Below, one piece after another: positions 60,349-64,000 of a stretch of 64,000 nt of DNA. Position 1 is the first letter of the stretch; each line of letters opens with the position of its first letter. The DNA lies in the NCBI GenBank assembly GCA_023441055.1, contig JAEZQY010000059.1:62001-126000 (forward strand), read 5' to 3'. The notes beneath the pieces are model-generated. The model had not been told where the DNA came from. It ran no database searches and saw nothing but the letters and a program-made list of their open reading frames with translations. Source of the stretch: Bacillota bacterium (lineage in GTDB: Bacteria > Bacillota > Bacilli > Paenibacillales > UBA4045). The position numbers and the translations under genes were made by a program.

Positions 60349-62232
60349 ATGGAATCCACTTACGCACAGCTGGCCTGGATTGTTCCGCTTGCGCCTTTAG
60401 TCGCTTTCCTCCTCCTGCTCGCGGTGGGGAAGCAATTGAGTCGGTACAGCGCGCATGTCGGTTTCATCGCGACGCTGGTCGCCTTCATCTTCTCCGTGCT
60501 GATTCTCATAGAACGGCTTGGAGCGAAGACCGATTATACGTGGAAGGATTGGGACTGGATCTCAGTCGGCGCCTTATCACTCAAGATGGGCTTTGAGATC
60601 ACCAATCTTAACGCGCTAATGTTAGTGATCGTGACGGGGGTAAGCTTGCTCGTCAACCTATACTCTGCTGGATACATGAAGGGCGATGAGCGCATTCATG
60701 TATACTTCAGTTATATTGCGCTATTCACATTCTCCATGCTCGGGGTCGTCATCTCCGAGAACATAGTGGAACTGTTTATCTTCTGGGAGCTTGTAGGCGT
60801 CTGCTCCTTCCTGCTGATCGGCTTCTGGTTCTTCAAGCCGGAGGCGAAGGCCGCTGCCAAGAAGGCGTTCATCGTCACGCGTATTGGCGATATTGGTTTA
60901 TTCATTGCGATCCTGCTGCTGTTCTGGCATATGCCGGATCATCAGCTGTCCTTCACTGCCATACATAGCGCGATGGAGGCAGGCGCGATCGATCCGGGTA
61001 TTGTGACGCTAATCGCGATCCTGCTCTTCGTGGGCGCAATCGGGAAGTCCGGTCAATTCCCGCTGCACACCTGGCTGCCTGACGCGATGGAGGGACCGAC
61101 GCCAATCAGTGCGCTCATCCACGCCGCGACGATGGTTGCTGCAGGGGTGTACCTGGTTGCTCGTACGTTCCCAGTGTTCGAAGCATCAGCTACCGCGCTG
61201 ACGGTGGTTGCTTGCGTGGGCGCGTTCACAGCGATCTTCGCTGCAACGATCGGTATCGCGCAGAATGATATCAAGCGCGTGCTCGCCTATTCCACAGTGA
61301 GTCAGCTGGGTTATATGATGCTGGCCATGGGGATCGGTGCCCAAGTAGCTGGTATCTTCCATCTATTCACCCATGCCTTCTTCAAGGCGTTGTTATTCCT
61401 GGCGGCAGGCAGTGTCATTCATGCTGTGCATACTCAGGACATTAACGAGATGGGCGGAGTGGGCAAGAAGATGAAGATCACCGCCTGGACATTCGGGATC
61501 GGGGCGCTCGCGCTGAGCGGCATCTTCCCGCTGTCGGGCTTCTGGTCCAAGGATATGATTCTAACTGAGGCTTATGATGCACATATTCTGTACTTTATCG
61601 TCGGACTAGTCGCGGCCTTCTTCACAGCTCTCTACATGGCGCGTGTGTTCTTCCTGGTGTTCGCTGGCAAGTGGCGCGGCGATCAGGATAGAGAGCATGC
61701 GACCCATGAATCGCCTGCGGTTATGACCATCCCGCTCATTATTCTGGCGGTTATGGCGGTGATTGCCGGCTTCGTCCTGACTCCGTTCAATCCTTGGCTG
61801 GAAGAGTGGTTGACTGGCGGGGAAGCAGCTGAGCATGTGAACTGGACCGTCATCATCCTGTCTAATGTCGTCGGTCTGCTCGGAATCGGGCTGGGCTGGC
61901 TGATCTACAGCAAGGGAAGTATCGCGCGCGATGCAGTATCGTCCAAGATGCCATGGCTGCATAAGCTTGTGCAGAACAAATACTATCTGGACGAGATCTA
62001 CCAAGTCATAATTGTCATCCCGCTCAAGGGGCTCGGCTCCCTGCTTACGCTATTCGATCGCTATATCGTAGACGGAGTAGTTAAGCTGGTTGCAGGCTCT
62101 GCGGTTTATATTGGACGCGTAGGGACACGCATGCAGAATGGTCAGCTCCAATCCTATGGTCTGGTATCCCTGGTTGGATTGCTGCTGCTAATGGTGTTGC
62201 TCGTGGGGAGGAGGTTCTTCAATGTTGGATAA
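60349..62232 (+). CDS. nuoL: NADH-quinone oxidoreductase subunit L
   Basis: Proton-pumping antiporter-like subunit. 627 residues with about sixteen helices; the conserved Glu in FWELVGVCSFLLIGFW, Lys in GAIGKSGQFPLHTWLPDAMEG-like motif, and HAATMVAAGVYLVAR are intact. The C-terminal lateral-helix region is present. Overlaps nuoM by 11 bases. Confidence 0.97.
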   Translation: MESTYAQLAWIVPLAPLVAFLLLLAVGKQLSRYSAHVGFIATLVAFIFSVLILIERLGAKTDYTWKDWDWISVGALSLKMGFEITNLNALMLVIVTGVSLLVNLYSAGYMKGDERIHVYFSYIALFTFSMLGVVISENIVELFIFWELVGVCSFLLIGFWFFKPEAKAAAKKAFIVTRIGDIGLFIAILLLFWHMPDHQLSFTAIHSAMEAGAIDPGIVTLIAILLFVGAIGKSGQFPLHTWLPDAMEGPTPISALIHAATMVAAGVYLVARTFPVFEASATALTVVACVGAFTAIFAATIGIAQNDIKRVLAYSTVSQLGYMMLAMGIGAQVAGIFHLFTHAFFKALLFLAAGSVIHAVHTQDINEMGGVGKKMKITAWTFGIGALALSGIFPLSGFWSKDMILTEAYDAHILYFIVGLVAAFFTALYMARVFFLVFAGKWRGDQDREHATHESPAVMTIPLIILAVMAVIAGFVLTPFNPWLEEWLTGGEAAEHVNWTVIILSNVVGLLGIGLGWLIYSKGSIARDAVSSKMPWLHKLVQNKYYLDEIYQVIIVIPLKGLGSLLTLFDRYIVDGVVKLVAGSAVYIGRVGTRMQNGQLQSYGLVSLVGLLLLMVLLVGRRFFNVG

Positions 62233-63859
62233 TATTCCGATACTATCGCTGATTACCTTCCTGCCGCTGCTCGGCGCGCTCATTCTGCTATTCATCCCGA
62301 AGCATCGGGGACGTCTCATTAAGATCATCGCGACAGTTGTCACGATTGGTACGCTCGTGCTGACCGGATGGCTGTATGTGGATTATGATCACTCGACAGC
62401 TGATACTGCGCAATATACGGAGGAAGTCGAATGGATCGTAGCTCCGCTGCAGAAGGAAGGCACGCAGCCATTGACATCGGTGAGCGACTTCACGCTCGAG
62501 CTGAACTACAAGCTCAGCGCTGACGGCTTGTCTGTTGCCTTGTTGTTGCTAACTGCGCTTGTTGCCGCAGCTGCTGTGCTCGCTTCCTGGCATATCAAGA
62601 AGCGTTGGAAGCTGTTCTATATCCTGTTCCTGTTATTATTAACGGGGATGCTGGGCGTCTTCTGCGCCAGAGACTTATTCTTATTCTTCGTGTTCTTCGA
62701 GGTAACGCTGGTCTCGACATTCTTCCTGATTGGCATCTGGGGCTTCAACGGCCGTGAGAAGGCCGCGACCAAGTTCCTGATCTATAACGGAATTGGATCG
62801 GCGCTCATGCTGATTGGATTCATCATTGTCATTGCGACTGCCGGCTTCAACCTGGCCTTGAGCGAGACTTCAGCCAGCTTCTATTACACATCCGATCTGG
62901 ATGTGATCCAGGAGAATCTTGTTTCTGCCGAATCGGTCGTGAATATTCCGAATGAGCAATTCGGTCCGGAAGGCAACCCGTTCGGACTAACCGGTGGAGT
63001 GGCTTGGCTGGCCTTCATTCTGCTGTTCGTGGCGTTCGCCATCAAGCTCCCGATCTTCCCATTCCATACGTGGATGCTGAAGGTCCACGCGGAGGCGCCG
63101 CCATCTATCGTTATGATTCACTCCGGCATCCTGCTGAAGATGGGTGCATACGGGCTCATTCGCTTCGGGATGGGGCTGTTCCCTGAGCAAGCGCAGGACT
63201 TCGCGTTCGTATTAGCGCTGCTAGGTGTCATTAACATTATCTATGGGGCCATTATTGCGTTCCGTCAGACGGATATCCGACTGGTGCTGGCTTACTCCAG
63301 TATTAGTCATATGGGTATTGTGCTGTTCGGACTGGCCGCGCTGAACCATGTTGGCCTGGAGGGCGCATTATTCCAGATGATCTCGCACGGACTCATCTCT
63401 GCGCTGATGTTCCTAATTGTAGGAAGTATCTATGAACGGACAGGAACGATGGAATTGTCGGATATGAGCGGGCTCGCTAAGAATATTCCGTTCATGAGCG
63501 GCATGTTCCTCGTCGCCGGACTGGCTTCTCTGGGCTTGCCAGGCTTGTCGGGCTTCATCAGTGAGTTCATGTCCTTCATCGGTCTGTTCGATTCGATGCC
63601 GATCATCACAGCAATAGGCACCTTGGGGATCATCTTGACCTCCGTCTACGTGCTGCGCGCTGTGCTGCGTATGACATACGGCCCGTCAATCGCCAGGTTT
63701 GAGACGATCCATGATGCGCGTCTGATCGAGGCGATCCCGATGATTGCATTGGTTGCGTTCATCGTCTTGATTGGTGTGTATCCGTCTGTACTGAGTGAAC
63801 CGCTCAAGTTCACCGTAGATCAGCTCGTACAGAACATCGCTGGAAAGATCGGAGGTTAA
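62222..63859 (+). CDS. nuoM: NADH-quinone oxidoreductase subunit M
   Basis: Second antiporter-like proton-pumping subunit. 545 residues, about fourteen helices; FFEVTLVSTFFLIGIWG holds the key Glu, AIKLPIFPFHTWMLKVHAEA and HSGILLKMGAYGLIR the key Lys residues. ATG 62222 lies inside the nuoL end. Confidence 0.97.
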   Translation: MLDNIPILSLITFLPLLGALILLFIPKHRGRLIKIIATVVTIGTLVLTGWLYVDYDHSTADTAQYTEEVEWIVAPLQKEGTQPLTSVSDFTLELNYKLSADGLSVALLLLTALVAAAAVLASWHIKKRWKLFYILFLLLLTGMLGVFCARDLFLFFVFFEVTLVSTFFLIGIWGFNGREKAATKFLIYNGIGSALMLIGFIIVIATAGFNLALSETSASFYYTSDLDVIQENLVSAESVVNIPNEQFGPEGNPFGLTGGVAWLAFILLFVAFAIKLPIFPFHTWMLKVHAEAPPSIVMIHSGILLKMGAYGLIRFGMGLFPEQAQDFAFVLALLGVINIIYGAIIAFRQTDIRLVLAYSSISHMGIVLFGLAALNHVGLEGALFQMISHGLISALMFLIVGSIYERTGTMELSDMSGLAKNIPFMSGMFLVAGLASLGLPGLSGFISEFMSFIGLFDSMPIITAIGTLGIILTSVYVLRAVLRMTYGPSIARFETIHDARLIEAIPMIALVAFIVLIGVYPSVLSEPLKFTVDQLVQNIAGKIGG

Positions 63860-63863
63860 GGAG

Positions 63864-64000
63864 ATGGAATTCTTACGTTTACATTTCGCCGACCTGCAGC
63901 ACCTGACTCCCGAGCTCACGATCATCATCACGATGTTCTTGTTGACGGTTATTGATCTGCTCCTGCCTAAACGCTTTAGCCGCACGCTTATCGGCGTTCT
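63864..64000 (+). CDS. nuoN: NADH-quinone oxidoreductase subunit N (start only)
   Basis: The window ends 45 codons into this gene. MEFLRLHFADLQHLTPELT followed by a membrane helix (IIITMFLLTVIDLLLP) fits the NuoN N-terminus. GGAGGTTAAGGAG precedes the ATG, 4 bases after the nuoM stop. The call rests mostly on operon order. Confidence 0.85.
   Translation, partial: MEFLRLHFADLQHLTPELTIIITMFLLTVIDLLLPKRFSRTLIGV

Overview
The window looks like chromosome from an endospore-forming, Gram-positive member of the Paenibacillaceae (Paenibacillus or a close relative). The basis is the gene order prfA-prmC...spoIIR-sua5(ywlC)-mntP-ywlE-rpiB-ywlG-glyA-upp-atp, which follows the Bacillus subtilis order; a GerA/GerB/GerC germination operon; SpoIIR; an S-layer (SLH) anchored protein; a YesM/YesN-controlled sugar ABC importer; and an 11-subunit nuo operon. 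No species is named because nothing in the sequence decides it.

Layout. 1-11.4 kb: two giant surface proteins, an LPXTG-anchored protein with 15 SdrD B-like repeats (open at the left edge of the window) and a secreted double beta-helix protein with three SLH domains. 11.5-15.8 kb (minus strand): tadA, with a cluster of DnaA-box sequences in its leader, and the gerA-gerB-gerC operon behind a sigma-G-like promoter. 15.9-19.1 kb: ychF, prfA, prmC. 19.1-30.9 kb: an accessory block between prmC and spoIIR (adjacent in B. subtilis) that holds modAB, an HD-GYP phosphodiesterase, two divergent BTAD-type response regulators and two tandem paralogous kinases. Each kinase carries two different histidine-kinase cores and a receiver domain in one chain. 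31.0-39.9 kb: the conserved spoIIR to upp segment plus wecB. rpiB-ywlG-glyA lies behind a ZTP (pfl) riboswitch with its own terminator. 40.0-47.4 kb: the complete atp operon (atpZ, I, B, E, F, H, A, G, D, C). 47.8-54.8 kb: a YesM/YesN two-component pair with two LplB/YtcP-type permeases and a lipoprotein solute-binding protein. 55.0-64.0 kb: nuoABCDHIJKLM and the start of nuoN, without nuoE, nuoF or nuoG.

The intergenic DNA is rich in repeats. There is a 94-bp palindromic element in two copies 10 kb apart (after mntP, and inside the atp operon between atpA and atpG); four 51-bp tandem units after atpC; five 18-bp tandem units plus a mirrored set of TGTTGCGAATATCC elements before mntP; and a GCTTACGAAGTA element at several places. 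These, the DnaA-box cluster in the tadA leader, the TGGTAG motif array between the divergent regulators and the double-kinase signalling module are the least ordinary parts of the window.

How the genes work together. The atp and nuo operons supply respiratory proton pumping and ATP synthesis. The ywl-glyA segment handles one-carbon and pentose-phosphate chemistry with purine-stress sensing. prfA/prmC/sua5/tadA/ychF serve translation. spoIIR and ger serve sporulation and germination. The surface proteins, kinases, HD-GYP protein and importer form the environmental interface. All functions are assigned from motifs and family knowledge read by eye; no database search was run.
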